Of a DNA stretch of 64,000 nt, positions 46,685-55,694 are shown one piece after another. Under the pieces are notes generated by a model. That model was not told the origin of the DNA and made no database searches. It worked only from the letters and a program-made list of their open reading frames with translations. A program made the translations under genes and the position numbers. Within the stretch, counting starts at the first letter, position 1, and each line of letters starts with the position of its first letter. The stretch comes from Croceibacterium_B sp963811255. GTDB lineage: Bacteria; Pseudomonadota; Alphaproteobacteria; Sphingomonadales; Sphingomonadaceae. The stretch covers positions 1,364,001 to 1,428,000 of the forward strand of contig CAWEQI010000003.1 of NCBI GenBank assembly GCA_963811255.1, given 5' to 3'.

Positions 46685-47403
46685 CAGTCCTCCAGCGCCT
46701 TTCGCCGCAGTCTCGCCTCGGCCTGAATATCGGCCAGCAGCGCGCGCATCCGGGCGAGCACCACGCCGGCGAAGATCAGCGAGAACCCGAGCATCGAAGT
46801 GAGCAGACCCCACAGGAACGGCGGGGCCATCGAAGAGGTGCCCAGGCCCAGGCTCGGCGGCTGGTGCAGGCTGTTCCACCAGATCACCGAGTAGTAGATG
46901 ATCGGGATGTTGATCGCCCCGACGAGGCCGAAGATCGCCGGGATGCGGCTCGCCCCGCCCTCGCGCTGCACCGCGCCCGCGAGCGCAATGTAGCCGAAGT
47001 ACAGGAACAGCAGCACCAGCATGCTGGTCAGCCGGCCGTCCCACACCCAATAGGTGCCCCAGGTCGGGCGGCCCCACAAAGAGCCGCTGGCGAGGCAGAT
47101 CGCGCAGAACACCGCGCCCGGCACGGCGCTGCCCCGAGCGGCGAGCGCGGCCAGCGGATGGCGCCAGACCAGCTCGACCAGGCTGGCGACGGCAATCGCG
47201 ATCCACCCGTCCATGCCGAGCCAGGCGGAGGGCACGTGGATGAACAGGATTCGCACGGTCTCCCCCTGCAGCCGTTCGGCTGGGGCGAAGAACAGGCCGA
47301 AGGCCAGCGCCGCCCCGGCGATGACCAGGCCGGATAGCAGCAGCACCGGCGTCAGCGGCCGGGCAATGCGCAGAAAGCGGGTGGGATTGGCGAAGGCGTG
47401 CAT
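46684..47403 (-). CDS. ccmC: Heme transporter/loading protein CcmC
   Basis: 239 residues, six membrane helices. The WWD motif is WGTYWVWDGRLTSMLVLLFL, with the flanking periplasmic His residues in RILFIHVPSAWLG and SVIWWNSLHQ. CcmC loads heme on CcmE. It is first in this ccmC-D-E-F-G-H-I transcript; ccmA and ccmB are not in the window. It is divergent from the second TonB receptor. Confidence 0.95.
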   Translation of the reverse strand: MHAFANPTRFLRIARPLTPVLLLSGLVIAGAALAFGLFFAPAERLQGETVRILFIHVPSAWLGMDGWIAIAVASLVELVWRHPLAALAARGSAVPGAVFCAICLASGSLWGRPTWGTYWVWDGRLTSMLVLLFLYFGYIALAGAVQREGGASRIPAIFGLVGAINIPIIYYSVIWWNSLHQPPSLGLGTSSMAPPFLWGLLTSMLGFSLIFAGVVLARMRALLADIQAEARLRRKALED

Positions 47404-47541
47404 CGGTAAAGGGGCCGGAGGTCGGCGGGGCGGAGTTAGAGCACCGCCGCGCCGCGCTCAAGGGGTTGCAGCGATCAAGATGGGAACATTCCGGAGCAAA
47501 ATCGGAATTATCCCGCAAGATTGTATTGGATTGTCGCAGAA

Positions 47542-47560
47542 CGTTTGACTTTTTCAAACG
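47542..47560. promoter_or_regulatory. Inverted repeat upstream of the second TonB receptor
   Basis: CGTTTGA (47542-47548) and TCAAACG (47554-47560) around CTTTT, about 75 nt before the receptor ATG. An ATTCCG...CGGAAT pair lies nearby (about 47490-47510). It could be an operator or the receptor's leader structure. The rest of 47404-47633 holds no gene. Confidence 0.4.
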
Positions 47561-47633
47561 CAGGGACGAATTTGCCGGACACAAAAGGCGGACGGCCGGA
47601 CGGAACGGCCTCGCACAAAGGGAGAGAGAAGTG

Positions 47634-50600
47634 ATGAGCGGCATGGGTTCCCGTAAGCATTTTTCGCGCGCCGGCATGAGCATGCTGGCGCTGGCGGCCG
47701 GTCTGATGGTCGGCGGCACGGCCTACGCCCAGGATGCCGCTGCACCGGATGGGCAGAAAGACACCGCCGCCCAGAAAGACGAGAACGTCCAGGCGAACGG
47801 CGAAGCGGTCAACAAAAAGAACGCGATCATCGTCACCGGTTCGCGCGTCGCCCGCAGCACGTTCGACACGCCGCAGCCGGTCACCGTACTGAACCAGAAG
47901 GACATTCAGAACCTCAATCTGAACAACGTCGGCGAGGTCATGAAAGAGTTGCCGTCGAACTCCAATTTCTTCGCCGCGAACAACGTCGGCCTGGGCAACT
48001 TCAACGTCGGCGCCCAGCTGGTCAACCTGCGCGGCCTCAACCCGTTCTTCGGCACCCGCACGCTGACCCTGGTCGACACCAAACGCTTCGTTCCGACGAC
48101 CACTGGCGGCGGCGTCGACATTACGCTGATCCCCTCGATGCTGGTGGCGCGGACCGAAACGGTGACCGGCGGGGCCTCGGCTGTCTACGGGTCAGATGCC
48201 ATCGCCGGCGTCGTCAACATCATCCTCGACACCCAGCTCGAGGGGCTGAAGGGCCAGGTCGATTACACCCAGACCACGCACCACGGCGACGGCAAGGAGT
48301 ATCACGCTTCGCTGGCCTATGGCACCGGCTTCGCTGGAGGTCGCGGCCATTTCGTGATCGGCGGCGAATACCAGAAGACCAACGCCATCGGCATCTGCTC
48401 TGACGTGCGCGACTGGTGCAGCACCAGTTACGGCATGTTCACCAACCCACGATCTATCGCTGACATCAATCGCCGCCAACAGCCCCACTACATCATCGGT
48501 CCGAACGCGTCATCCGCAAATACCAGCCTGACCGGTTTCCTGGCGCCGTGCACCATCTTCGCTGGCGCGGTCTGCGTCAACGTGCCGGTCGTAAGCGGGC
48601 CGCCTGTGCAGCTAAACGAGGCCGGAACCGGCGTTATCCCTTACGATCGAAGGACTCTATTCGGCTGGTGCCGGGTTCTTCGGTTTTCGTCAGGGCGGCG
48701 ATAAGTACGCCGTGCGGGCCTACGACACCACGACGATGCGGCCGAGCCTGAAGAAATACAGCCTGCTGGCCCATGCGAACTACGATCTGAGTTCCTCGGT
48801 CACCGCGTCCCTCGAAGGGTTCTACGCGCGTAGCGAGGCCGTCAATCCCGGTGGCGAATGGCGCAATCGGGCCTTACGCGCTCGAAGTCGGCCAACGGCG
48901 TTTATGTCGGCAACCACATCGCGCCCGACAACGCTTTCCTGACGCCGGCGGTGGCCGCGGCGATCGGCCCGAACGGCGCCGAGTTCGGTCGCAACATGGT
49001 CAACGTGCAAACGGCCAGGAACGAAACCAACAATTCGACCTGGCGCGTCGTCGCCGACCTGAACGGCGACCTGGGAGGCAGCTGGAACTGGGACGCGTAT
49101 TATCAGCATGGCGTCAAACAAGAACGATCAGCACCTTTATCACAGCGTCGTCAGCACATTCCTCAAGTATGCGCTCGACGCGGTGCAGAGGATCCGAGCA
49201 CGGCAACATCGTCTGCGGCGTGACTATCCCGGGCAGATCGATCCGAACACCGGGCTACCTTACACGGCCACCGATGTCGCCAAGGCGGCGGCTGGCGGCC
49301 CATGCGTTCCGCTCAACCTGTTCGGCACGAGCAATGCCAGCCAGGCAGCGGTCGATTACGCATTCCGCACCTTGCAGGAATATTCGACCTACAAGCAGGA
49401 CGTCGCCGCGGTTAACCTGCGCGGCGATCTGTTCTCGGGCTTCGGCGCAGGCGCCGGTCAAGCTGGCGACCGGCGTGCGAATGGCGGCGAGAGCACGGCA
49501 TCGTGACCCACGATTTGCAAGACCAGCCTTGGTATACGGACTACACGCTTAGCTATGGGCTCGATTACGGCGGGACAATCAGCGTGCTCGAAGGCTATGG
49601 CGAGGTGAACGTTCCCGTCGTCCGCGATTGTGCCGTTGCTCAAATACGTCGAACTCGACGGCGCCATTCGCGGGACGCGCAACAAAGCGACGGGTACGCT
49701 TGGAGCCAACGCCGGCATCTCCAAGTCGCACGAGTTCGTCACCTGGAAGATCAGCGGCATCTGGGACGTCACCGATTGGCTGCGCTTCCGTGGCACCCGC
49801 TCGCGCGACGTTCGTGCTGCGCAGTTCCGCGAGCTCTTCCAGTCTTACGCGGTGTCCGCCGGCGGGCCGTTCGGCTCGGTAAACAATCCGTTCAACAGCG
49901 GCTTCAGCACACCGGTTCTGGCAACCACCGGCGGCGACGTCGGTCTGATTCCGGAAACTGCGAACACTTTGACTCTGGGCGTCGTGATCTCTCCTAAATC
50001 CGGCTTTGCTCAGCGGATTCCGATTCTCGGCTGACTGGTACCAGATCCAGATCGACAACGCGATCGTGGGGCCGCCATTCGGACTCGGCGTGCAGAACAT
50101 TGCTGCCCAGTGCTACGACGAGGTGAAAGCGGGCATAACCAATGGGCCGTTCTGTTCTCGCATCACTTTCGCTGGCCCACCGCCAACGTCTATCAACGAC
50201 AAGGTTGGGATCACCGCGATCAACAATACTGCGGTAAACCTGCAGGCATTCACCACCCGCGGTGTGGACTTCGAGGCGGCGTACACGCAGCCGGTTGGAG
50301 CTGGATCGCTGAACCTCCGCGTCCTCGCGTCTTACCTCTACGACCAGCTGTTTTCGACCGGACTCTCCGGGAACAACGGCGGGGTCAACACTGCGATCAA
50401 CTATGCTGGGCAGTCCGGCCCGACCGCAGCGTTCGGCAGCTTCAACACCGCACCTAAGTGGCAGGGCAATGCTTTCCTGACTTACAATCAAGGGCCGTTC
50501 ACCGGCACGGTGCAGGTGCGCTACGTTGGTCCCGGCCGGTACATGACCGTCACGCCCAACGGGGGAGTGGCGGTAGCACCGGGCGATCCGGGCTACAGCA

Positions 50601-50830
50601 CGACCAATCCCGACAGCATCAACGAGAACCATGTCCCGGCGGCGGCCTATGTGAACCTCTCGGCCGGGTACAAGTTCTTCGACGATCGATTCGAGCTGTT
50701 CGGCTCGCTCAACAACGTGTTCGACAAGAATCCGCCGATCGCTCCGGGCGGCAACGGATATCCGACGAACCCGGTCTACTTCGACACTTACGGACGGACC
50801 TGGCGCATCGGCGTGCGGGTAAAGATGTAG
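47634..50830 (+). pseudogene. TonB-dependent receptor, with about 10 frameshifts as given
   Basis: About 1062 residues composite. ATG 47634 after GGGAGAGAG; signal peptide ending GGTAYAQ-D. Plug motifs VTGSRVARSTFDTPQPVTVL and VRGL-like LVNLRGLNPFFGTRTLTLVD, ETVTGGASAVYGSDAIAGVV, then a barrel ending YGRTWRIGVRVKM. The frame breaks at about 48648, 48856, 48887, 49116, 49195, 49453, 49478, 49629 and 50008 (one extra base each) and at about 49230 (one missing). Inserts at 48648 (GAT-C-GAA) and 49195 (ATC-C-GAG) resemble those in the first receptor. Joined frames read through family motifs such as ATGVEWRREHG. Substrate unknown. Confidence 0.75.
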
Positions 50831-50931
50831 TTACGAAAACGGCGGGTGCTCCGGCGGCGCCTTCTGGACGAACGAAAAGAAGGAAAAAAGGGGACCGGCG
50901 TACACGCCGAGATTCGAACCGTCTGGGACAA

Positions 50932-50969
50932 ATCAAAAGGGAGGACCGGCCGCGGGCCGATCCTCCCTT
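50932..50969 (-). terminator. Terminator for tRNA-Arg
   Basis: On the minus strand AAGGGAGGA (50969-50961) pairs with TCCTCCCTT (50945-50937) around a GC-rich loop and is followed by TTTTGATTT. It lies a few bases after the tRNA 3' end. Confidence 0.75.
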
Positions 50970-50971
50970 CT

Positions 50972-51048
50972 TGGTGCGCCCGACAGGATTCGAACCTGTG
51001 GCCCCCAGATTAGGAATCTGGTGCTCTATCCTGCTGAGCTACGGGCGC
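50972..51048 (-). tRNA. tRNA-Arg (anticodon CCU)
   Basis: Minus-strand cloverleaf of 77 nt including the encoded CCA. Acceptor GCGCCCG pairs with CGGGCGC; D-arm TAGCTCAGCAGGATAGAGCA; anticodon arm CCAGA-TTCCTAA-TCTGG with CCT as anticodon; T-arm ACAGG-TTCGAAT-CCTGT. It reads AGG codons, rare in GC-rich genomes of this type. It stands alone between the TonB receptor and DUF1178. Confidence 0.95.
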
Positions 51049-51085
51049 CCGCGCGCGGTTTAGGGGCGCGGGGCGCGGCTGGCAA

Positions 51086-51538
51086 TCAGTTGAGTTCGTC
51101 GGGCGCGGCGACGGGGAACAGCAGCGGGGCGATGGCGATGCCCTCCTCGATCAGCTCGCGCGCCTCGTCGGCACTGGCCTGTCCATGGATCGCTTCGGCC
51201 TCGCGTTCGCCGTAATGGATCGCCCGGCTGCGCTCGGGGAACTTGTCGCCCACCCAGGTCGAGCTCTTGAGCGCCTCGGCCTGCAGCTCACCGAGTTTCT
51301 TCAGCACCGCCGCCGCTTCGGCCGGCATGGCCCCGCCGGCGACCGGCTGCTTCGCCTCGGCCTGACGGTTGCCCTTGCGCGGCACCGCAGGCGCCATCGG
51401 CGCCTTGTCGACCGCGTCCGAGCCGCATTGGGGACACGCCACCAGGCTGCGCTCGCGCTGGTTCGCGTAGTCGTCGGACGAGCCAAACCAACCCTCAAAC
51501 CGGTGGCCGGCATCGCAGCAGAGGTCGTAAACGATCAT
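51086..51538 (-). CDS. DUF1178-family protein
   Basis: 150 residues. The N-terminus MIVYDLCCDAGHRFEGWFGS and the CPQC of LVACPQCGSDAVDKA form the zinc-ribbon-like head of DUF1178, and the tail AIHYGEREAEAIHGQAS is conserved. No function is known for the family. It lies in the same orientation as a nitrilase and glutaredoxin, forming a likely operon grx-nit-DUF1178 with a 6-nt gap at 51538-51545. Confidence 0.9.
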   Translation of the reverse strand: MIVYDLCCDAGHRFEGWFGSSDDYANQRERSLVACPQCGSDAVDKAPMAPAVPRKGNRQAEAKQPVAGGAMPAEAAAVLKKLGELQAEALKSSTWVGDKFPERSRAIHYGEREAEAIHGQASADEARELIEEGIAIAPLLFPVAAPDELN

Positions 51539-51544
51539 TGCGTC

Positions 51545-52369
51545 TCAGAATTTAGGAATTGCGCGGCGGTTGGCAAGGCTCGGGAGTTGCGCGCGGACTT
51601 CGGCGGTGCATGCGGGGTCAAGTTTGGCGAAGCCCAGGCCGGGCGCATCGCCGCCCAGGTCGAGCAGCACCTCGCCCCACGGATCGACCACGAGCGAATG
51701 GCCATAGGTCCGCCGGCCGTCCTCGTGCTGGCCCACTTGCGCGGCGGCGATCACGAACGCGCTAGCCTCGATCGCGCGGGCCCGCAGCAGCACGTGCCAA
51801 TGCGCCTTTCCGGTGGGCACCGTGAACGCCGCGGGAATTGAAATTGCCTCGCAACCTTCCCGTCCAAGCTCCTCGAATAGCGCCGGAAAGCGGATATCGT
51901 AACACACCGTCAGGCCGAGCTTGCCGATCGGGGAATCAGCCGTGACCACCTGCTCGCCGGGCGCGTAAGCAGCCGATTCGCGCCAGCTTTCGCCACTGGC
52001 GAGCGCCACGTCGAACATGTGGATCTTGTCGTAGCGGGCGACGATCCCGCCTGTCGCATCGATCAGGAACGACCGGTTGGCCCAGCGGCCATCAGCCCGC
52101 TCGATGGCCAGCGACCCGAGCGCGACCCACATCCCCCATGCCTTCGCCGAGCCGCGCACGGCCGCGAGTACGGGGTTCGTCTCCTCCGGCACGACATTCG
52201 GCCGCGCCCGGCTTCGATCGCGATCGAGCAGGCCGGACATCTCAGGGGTGAACAGCATCGCCGCCCCGCCCGCCGCAGCCTCCTCGACGGCGCGCACCAG
52301 CGACGCGGCGTTCGCGTCAGGATCGATGCCCGAGGTCATCTGCAACACGGCGATGCGGGTCGTGCTCAC
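51545..52369 (-). CDS. Carbon-nitrogen hydrolase (nitrilase superfamily, Nit2-like)
   Basis: 274 residues from GTG 52369, overlapping the glutaredoxin stop by 4 nt. Catalytic triad positions: Glu in LFTPEMSGLL, Lys in RYDKIHMFD, Cys in LTVCYDIRFPALFEEL. This matches the Nit/omega-amidase group, which repairs deaminated glutathione or cleaves ketoglutaramate. Its coupling to a glutaredoxin supports a glutathione-related role (inference). Length is normal. Confidence 0.9.
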   Translation of the reverse strand: MSTTRIAVLQMTSGIDPDANAASLVRAVEEAAAGGAAMLFTPEMSGLLDRDRSRARPNVVPEETNPVLAAVRGSAKAWGMWVALGSLAIERADGRWANRSFLIDATGGIVARYDKIHMFDVALASGESWRESAAYAPGEQVVTADSPIGKLGLTVCYDIRFPALFEELGREGCEAISIPAAFTVPTGKAHWHVLLRARAIEASAFVIAAAQVGQHEDGRRTYGHSLVVDPWGEVLLDLGGDAPGLGFAKLDPACTAEVRAQLPSLANRRAIPKF

Positions 52370-52629
52370 AAGCCCAGCAGGCCGTCCAGCTTGCCCGCGC
52401 GCTCGAGCGCGGCGAGATCGTCGCTGCCGCCGATCGGTCGGCCATCGATCAGAATCTGCGGCACCGTCCGCGCCCCCGGCGCCCGCTCGCGCATCTCGTC
52501 CCGCTTGGCGCCGTCCATGGTGATGTCGTACTCGACGTAGTCGACGCCTTTGGCGTCCAGCAGCCGCTTCGCCCGGAAACAATAGCCGCAGAACATCTTG
52601 GTGTAGATTTCGACCTTTGCGGCAGCCAC
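52366..52629 (-). CDS. grxC: Glutaredoxin 3
   Basis: 87 residues. The active site is KMFCGYCFRAKRLL (a CGYC variant of CPYC), the cis-Pro loop is ARTVPQILIDGRPIGGSDDL, and the length is that of GrxC. It reduces protein disulfides using glutathione. It is the first gene of a probable grx-nit-DUF1178 operon; starts divergently from the small heat-shock gene. Confidence 0.93.
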   Translation of the reverse strand: MAAAKVEIYTKMFCGYCFRAKRLLDAKGVDYVEYDITMDGAKRDEMRERAPGARTVPQILIDGRPIGGSDDLAALERAGKLDGLLGL

Positions 52630-52663
52630 GCGTCGTTCCTTCGGTTCTGTCGCCTTCCTAGCT

Positions 52664-52689
52664 CTTGAAGCCGCGCCGCGCCAACATAT
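52664..52689 (+). promoter_or_regulatory. Sigma-32-like heat-shock promoter
   Basis: CTTGAAG (52664-52670), 10 nt, then CCAACATAT (52681-52689). These fit the RpoH -35 (CTTGAA) and a weaker CCNNATNT-like -10 with a slightly short gap. It precedes a small heat-shock gene, which adds weight. The +1 would fall near 52697, so the RNA leader starts with the ROSE-like structure. Confidence 0.55.
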
Positions 52690-52696
52690 CTTGGAT

Positions 52697-52757
52697 TCGG
52701 GATGCCGCCCGGCGGGTCCCGCAACAGTCTCAAATTGCTCAAAGAGAGGATTTGTTT
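52697..52757 (+). promoter_or_regulatory. ROSE-like RNA thermometer in the small heat-shock gene leader
   Basis: A first hairpin CGGGA (52698-52702)/TCCCG (52716-52720) is followed by CAAATTGCTC (52731-52740). That arm pairs with GAGGATTTG (52746-52754) except for one bulged G (52737). The second arm contains the Shine-Dalgarno GAGGA. The TTGCT with a bulged G opposite the ribosome site is the defining ROSE feature (U[U/C]GCU). At low temperature it would hide the ribosome site, and melting would let translation start. Confidence 0.75.
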
Positions 52758-52759
52758 CG

Positions 52760-53230
52760 ATGAACCGTTTCGACTTTACCCCTTATCGCCGTTCGACCGT
52801 CGGTTTCGACCGCCTATTCGACCTTCTCGAAAATCAGGCCCGCGGCAACGGCGGCGACAATTATCCGCCGTTCAACATCGAGCGTCGCGACGAGGACAGC
52901 TACCGCATCACGCTGGCCGTCGCCGGGTTCAAACCCGACGACATCGACATCACCCAGCAACAGAACCTGTTGGTGATCGAAGGCAAGAAGCGCGACGAGC
53001 CCAGCGCCGGCGAAATGCTCCATCTCGGAATCGCGAATCGCGGCTTCGAACGCCGATTCGAGCTCGCCGATTATGTCCGGGTGGCCAACGCCGACCTCTC
53101 CGATGGCCTGCTGACGATCGACCTCGTGCGCGAGGTTCCCGAGGCGATGAAGCCCAAGAAGGTGCCGCTCGCCGGGCAGCGCAAGCTCGAGGTCGTCGAT
53201 CAGGGCAATGATCAGGCCGACGCCGCCTGA
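52760..53230 (+). CDS. Small heat-shock protein (Hsp20/IbpA)
   Basis: 156 residues, ATP-independent chaperone that holds unfolded proteins. It starts MNRFDFTPYRRSTVGFDRLF, the class A alphaproteobacterial Hsp20 opening, with an alpha-crystallin domain (NIERRDEDSYRITLAVAGF, then LLVIEGKKRD). The IxI-like tail is missing or replaced by MKPKKVPLAG. RNA control by a ROSE-like leader and a sigma-32-like promoter is visible upstream. Divergent from grxC. Confidence 0.93.
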   Translation: MNRFDFTPYRRSTVGFDRLFDLLENQARGNGGDNYPPFNIERRDEDSYRITLAVAGFKPDDIDITQQQNLLVIEGKKRDEPSAGEMLHLGIANRGFERRFELADYVRVANADLSDGLLTIDLVREVPEAMKPKKVPLAGQRKLEVVDQGNDQADAA

Positions 53231-53272
53231 CACGGCAACATGCGGATTATCCGATACAATTCGATACAATTC

Positions 53273-53302
53273 GGGGGCGGAACCGGGATCGGTTCCGCCC
53301 CC
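53273..53302 (+). terminator. Hairpin after the small heat-shock gene
   Basis: GGGGGCGGAACC (53273-53284) and GGTTCCGCCCCC (53291-53302) form a 12-bp perfect stem; the T-run is weak (GTTT). A tandem CGATACAATT pair (53252-53271) comes just before. The remaining bases to 53520 hold nothing I can call. Confidence 0.55.
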
Positions 53303-53520
53303 TCGGCGTTTATGGCGCCGAATCGCCCCTTAAATTGACCGCCCGGGTCGCAGAAGACGGCCAGGTCCAAGCGGCGAACTTAACCGGTGAAAAAATTGTG
53401 AGGCCCCGCCCATGCCTCCCCGAACAGCATGGGAATTTCATCACGACCTTGACATAGGGCTAAATCGCCAGAGGCCGAGCTGGCAAGTGTTTTCCACTAG
53501 TCGGGCAAAGCGTCCCGGTA

Positions 53521-55155
53521 TTACACAAGCCGGGATTGGTGGACCGCGGCGGCAATGAAGCCCGAAAACAGCGGGTGCGGATCGAACGGCTTGCTCTTCA
53601 GTTCCGGGTGGAACTGCACGCCGATGAACCACGGATGGTCCGGCCGCTCGACGATTTCCGGCAGCAGCCCGTCGGGCGACATGCCGGAGAAGATCAGCCC
53701 CTGGCTTTCGAGCGGGTCGCGATAGGCGGAGTTCACTTCGTAGCGGTGCCGGTGACGCTCGGAGATCAGCGTCTTGCCGCCGTAAAGCCGCGAGACATGG
53801 CTATTGCCGGCGAGCACCGCGTCGTAGGCGCCGAGCCGCATCGTTCCGCCGAGGTCGCCTTCGGCCGAGCGCTGCTGCAACCCTTCCTTGCTCATCCATT
53901 CGGTGATGATGCCGACCACCGGCTCTTCGGTGGGGCCGAACTCGGTCGAAGAGGCGTCGGCGATCCCCGCCTCGCGCGCCGCCTCGACGCAGGCCATCTG
54001 CATTCCCAGGCAAATGCCGAAGAACGGCACGTTGCGCTCGCGGGCGAAGCGCACCGCCGCGATCTTGCCTTCCGAGCCGCGCTCGCCGAAACCGCCGGGC
54101 ACCAGGATCGCGTGCATCGGCTCGAGCTGGGCGGCGATGTCGGCTTCGTCCTGCTCGAAGATCTCGGCGTCGATCCAGCGGATGTCGACCTTCACCCGAT
54201 TGGCCAGGCCGCCGTGGATCAAGGCTTCGTTGAGCGACTTGTAGGCGTCCGGCAGGCCGACGTACTTGCCGACCACGGCGATCGAGACGTCGCCCTCGGG
54301 ATTGAAGTAGCGTTCGGTGACGTCGTCCCAACGCGACAGGTCGGGGGCCGGCGCATCGGTAATGCCGAAGCCGCGCAGCACCTCAACGTCGAGCCCTTCG
54401 GCATGATATTGCAGCGGCACCGAATAGATCGACGGCGCATCGAGCGCGGGGATGACTGCCTCGGTGCGCACATTGCAGAACTGGGCGATCTTGCGCCGCT
54501 CGCTGTCGGGCAGTGGGTGCTCGGTGCGGCACAGCAACACGTCGGGCTGGATACCAAGACTGGCCAGCTCGCGCACCGAATGCTGCGTCGGCTTGGTCTT
54601 CAGCTCGCCGGCGGCGGCGATGTACGGCACCAGTGTGACGTGGACCGAAAGCGTCTGCAGCGGCTCGAGTTCGTTCCTCAGCTGGCGAATCGCTTCCATG
54701 AACGGCAGGCTCTCGATGTCGCCCACCGTGCCGCCGATCTCGCACAGGATGAAGTCGTGGCCGTCGGTGTCGGCCAACGCGAACGCCTTGATTGCGTCGG
54801 TCACGTGGGGGATCACCTGCACCGTCGCGCCGAGATAGTCGCCGCGCCGCTCCTTGGCGATGATGTCGCGATAGACGCGGCCGGACGTGATGTTGTCGGC
54901 CTGCCGGGCGGAGACCCCGGTAAAGCGCTCGTAGTGCCCCAAGTCGAGGTCGGTTTCGGCGCCATCGTCGGTGACGTAGACCTCGCCGTGCTGGTAGGGG
55001 CTCATCGTCCCCGGATCGACGTTCAGATAGGGGTCGAACTTGCGGATGCGGACCTTGTAACCGCGCGCCTGCAGCAGCGCCGCCAGGCTGGCCGCCATCA
55101 GTCCCTTGCCAAGCGATGAGACCACGCCGCCGGTAATGAAAATAAACCGCGCCAT
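53521..55155 (-). CDS. pyrG: CTP synthase
   Basis: 544 residues; makes CTP from UTP, ATP and glutamine. The N-terminal synthase domain begins ARFIFITGGVVSSLGKGLMA (the phosphate loop), with KFDPYLNVDPGTMSPYQHGEVYV next. The glutaminase domain has the active Cys in FGICLGMQMACVEAA and the His/Glu in GVQFHPELKSKPF. Length is normal. Upstream on this strand are secG and tpiA in the common tpiA-secG-pyrG order. Confidence 0.97.
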   Translation of the reverse strand: MARFIFITGGVVSSLGKGLMAASLAALLQARGYKVRIRKFDPYLNVDPGTMSPYQHGEVYVTDDGAETDLDLGHYERFTGVSARQADNITSGRVYRDIIAKERRGDYLGATVQVIPHVTDAIKAFALADTDGHDFILCEIGGTVGDIESLPFMEAIRQLRNELEPLQTLSVHVTLVPYIAAAGELKTKPTQHSVRELASLGIQPDVLLCRTEHPLPDSERRKIAQFCNVRTEAVIPALDAPSIYSVPLQYHAEGLDVEVLRGFGITDAPAPDLSRWDDVTERYFNPEGDVSIAVVGKYVGLPDAYKSLNEALIHGGLANRVKVDIRWIDAEIFEQDEADIAAQLEPMHAILVPGGFGERGSEGKIAAVRFARERNVPFFGICLGMQMACVEAAREAGIADASSTEFGPTEEPVVGIITEWMSKEGLQQRSAEGDLGGTMRLGAYDAVLAGNSHVSRLYGGKTLISERHRHRYEVNSAYRDPLESQGLIFSGMSPDGLLPEIVERPDHPWFIGVQFHPELKSKPFDPHPLFSGFIAAAVHQSRLV

Positions 55156-55238
55156 GGGAGTCGGGCCTTACGCAGCCTTTCGGATTCGGCGCAAGCGCTA
55201 GCTTGCCCGATTTACACAGCGATGCGGTCAGCCGCAGG

Positions 55239-55622
55239 TTACTGGGCGACGTTCTTCAGCGGATCGTTGTTCGCAGGGGCCGAGGGTGCCGTGGCGGGAG
55301 CCTGGCTGGGCGCTTGCGGCTGTGTGCCGGCGGCCGGAAGCGGCGTCCGCTGAAGCGACGTATCGACGGTCGAGGTCCCCGAGCTCGCCTTCACCGCGAC
55401 GGCCGCCATCACAATCGCCAGGGCGACGAACACCACCGCCAGCCATTTGGTGGTTCGGGTCAGGAAGTCGGCCGCGCCGCGCGCGCTCATCAGCCCGCCG
55501 GGATTGCCGCCGCCGCCGCCGATCCCGAGGCCGCCGCCTTCGGAGCGCTGGATCAGAACGATGCCGACCAGCGCCGCGGCGACGATCGCCTGGACGACAG
55601 TGAGGAACAGGAACAGGTTCAT
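55239..55622 (-). CDS. secG: Preprotein translocase subunit SecG
   Basis: 127 residues. Two membrane helices, FLFLTVVQAIVAAALVGIVL and WLAVVFVALAIVMAAVAV, enclose the conserved loop QRSEGGGLG...GLMSARGAADFLTRTT. The C-terminal Pro/Ala/Gln tail (residues 90-127) is longer than in E. coli SecG but common in sphingomonads. It sits between tpiA and pyrG. Confidence 0.93.
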   Translation of the reverse strand: MNLFLFLTVVQAIVAAALVGIVLIQRSEGGGLGIGGGGGNPGGLMSARGAADFLTRTTKWLAVVFVALAIVMAAVAVKASSGTSTVDTSLQRTPLPAAGTQPQAPSQAPATAPSAPANNDPLKNVAQ

Positions 55623-55694
55623 GGCAAACTCTCGAATGGGCTCGGCGATCGCGCGGCAGATAGCGAGCGAAGCGTGGATTTACAACGTCGGCCG

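Noticed and set aside
37781..50830. Programmed ribosomal frameshifting or phase variation in the TonB receptors
   Set aside because: There are about ten shifts per gene in different contexts, with no slippery heptamer plus pseudoknot and no simple repeats at most sites; sequence error is far simpler.
50901..50925. A second GATTCGAACC motif near the tRNA-Arg 3' end, as in a tRNA-associated attachment site or tRNA fragment
   Set aside because: Only a 10-nt T-loop-like match; the flanks do not pair as a T-arm and do not repeat the tRNA's 3' sequence, and no integrase or mobile genes are nearby.
53252..53271. Tandem CGATACAATT pair as an operator
   Set aside because: Only two 10-bp copies directly before a terminator hairpin, after the end of the gene; more likely incidental.
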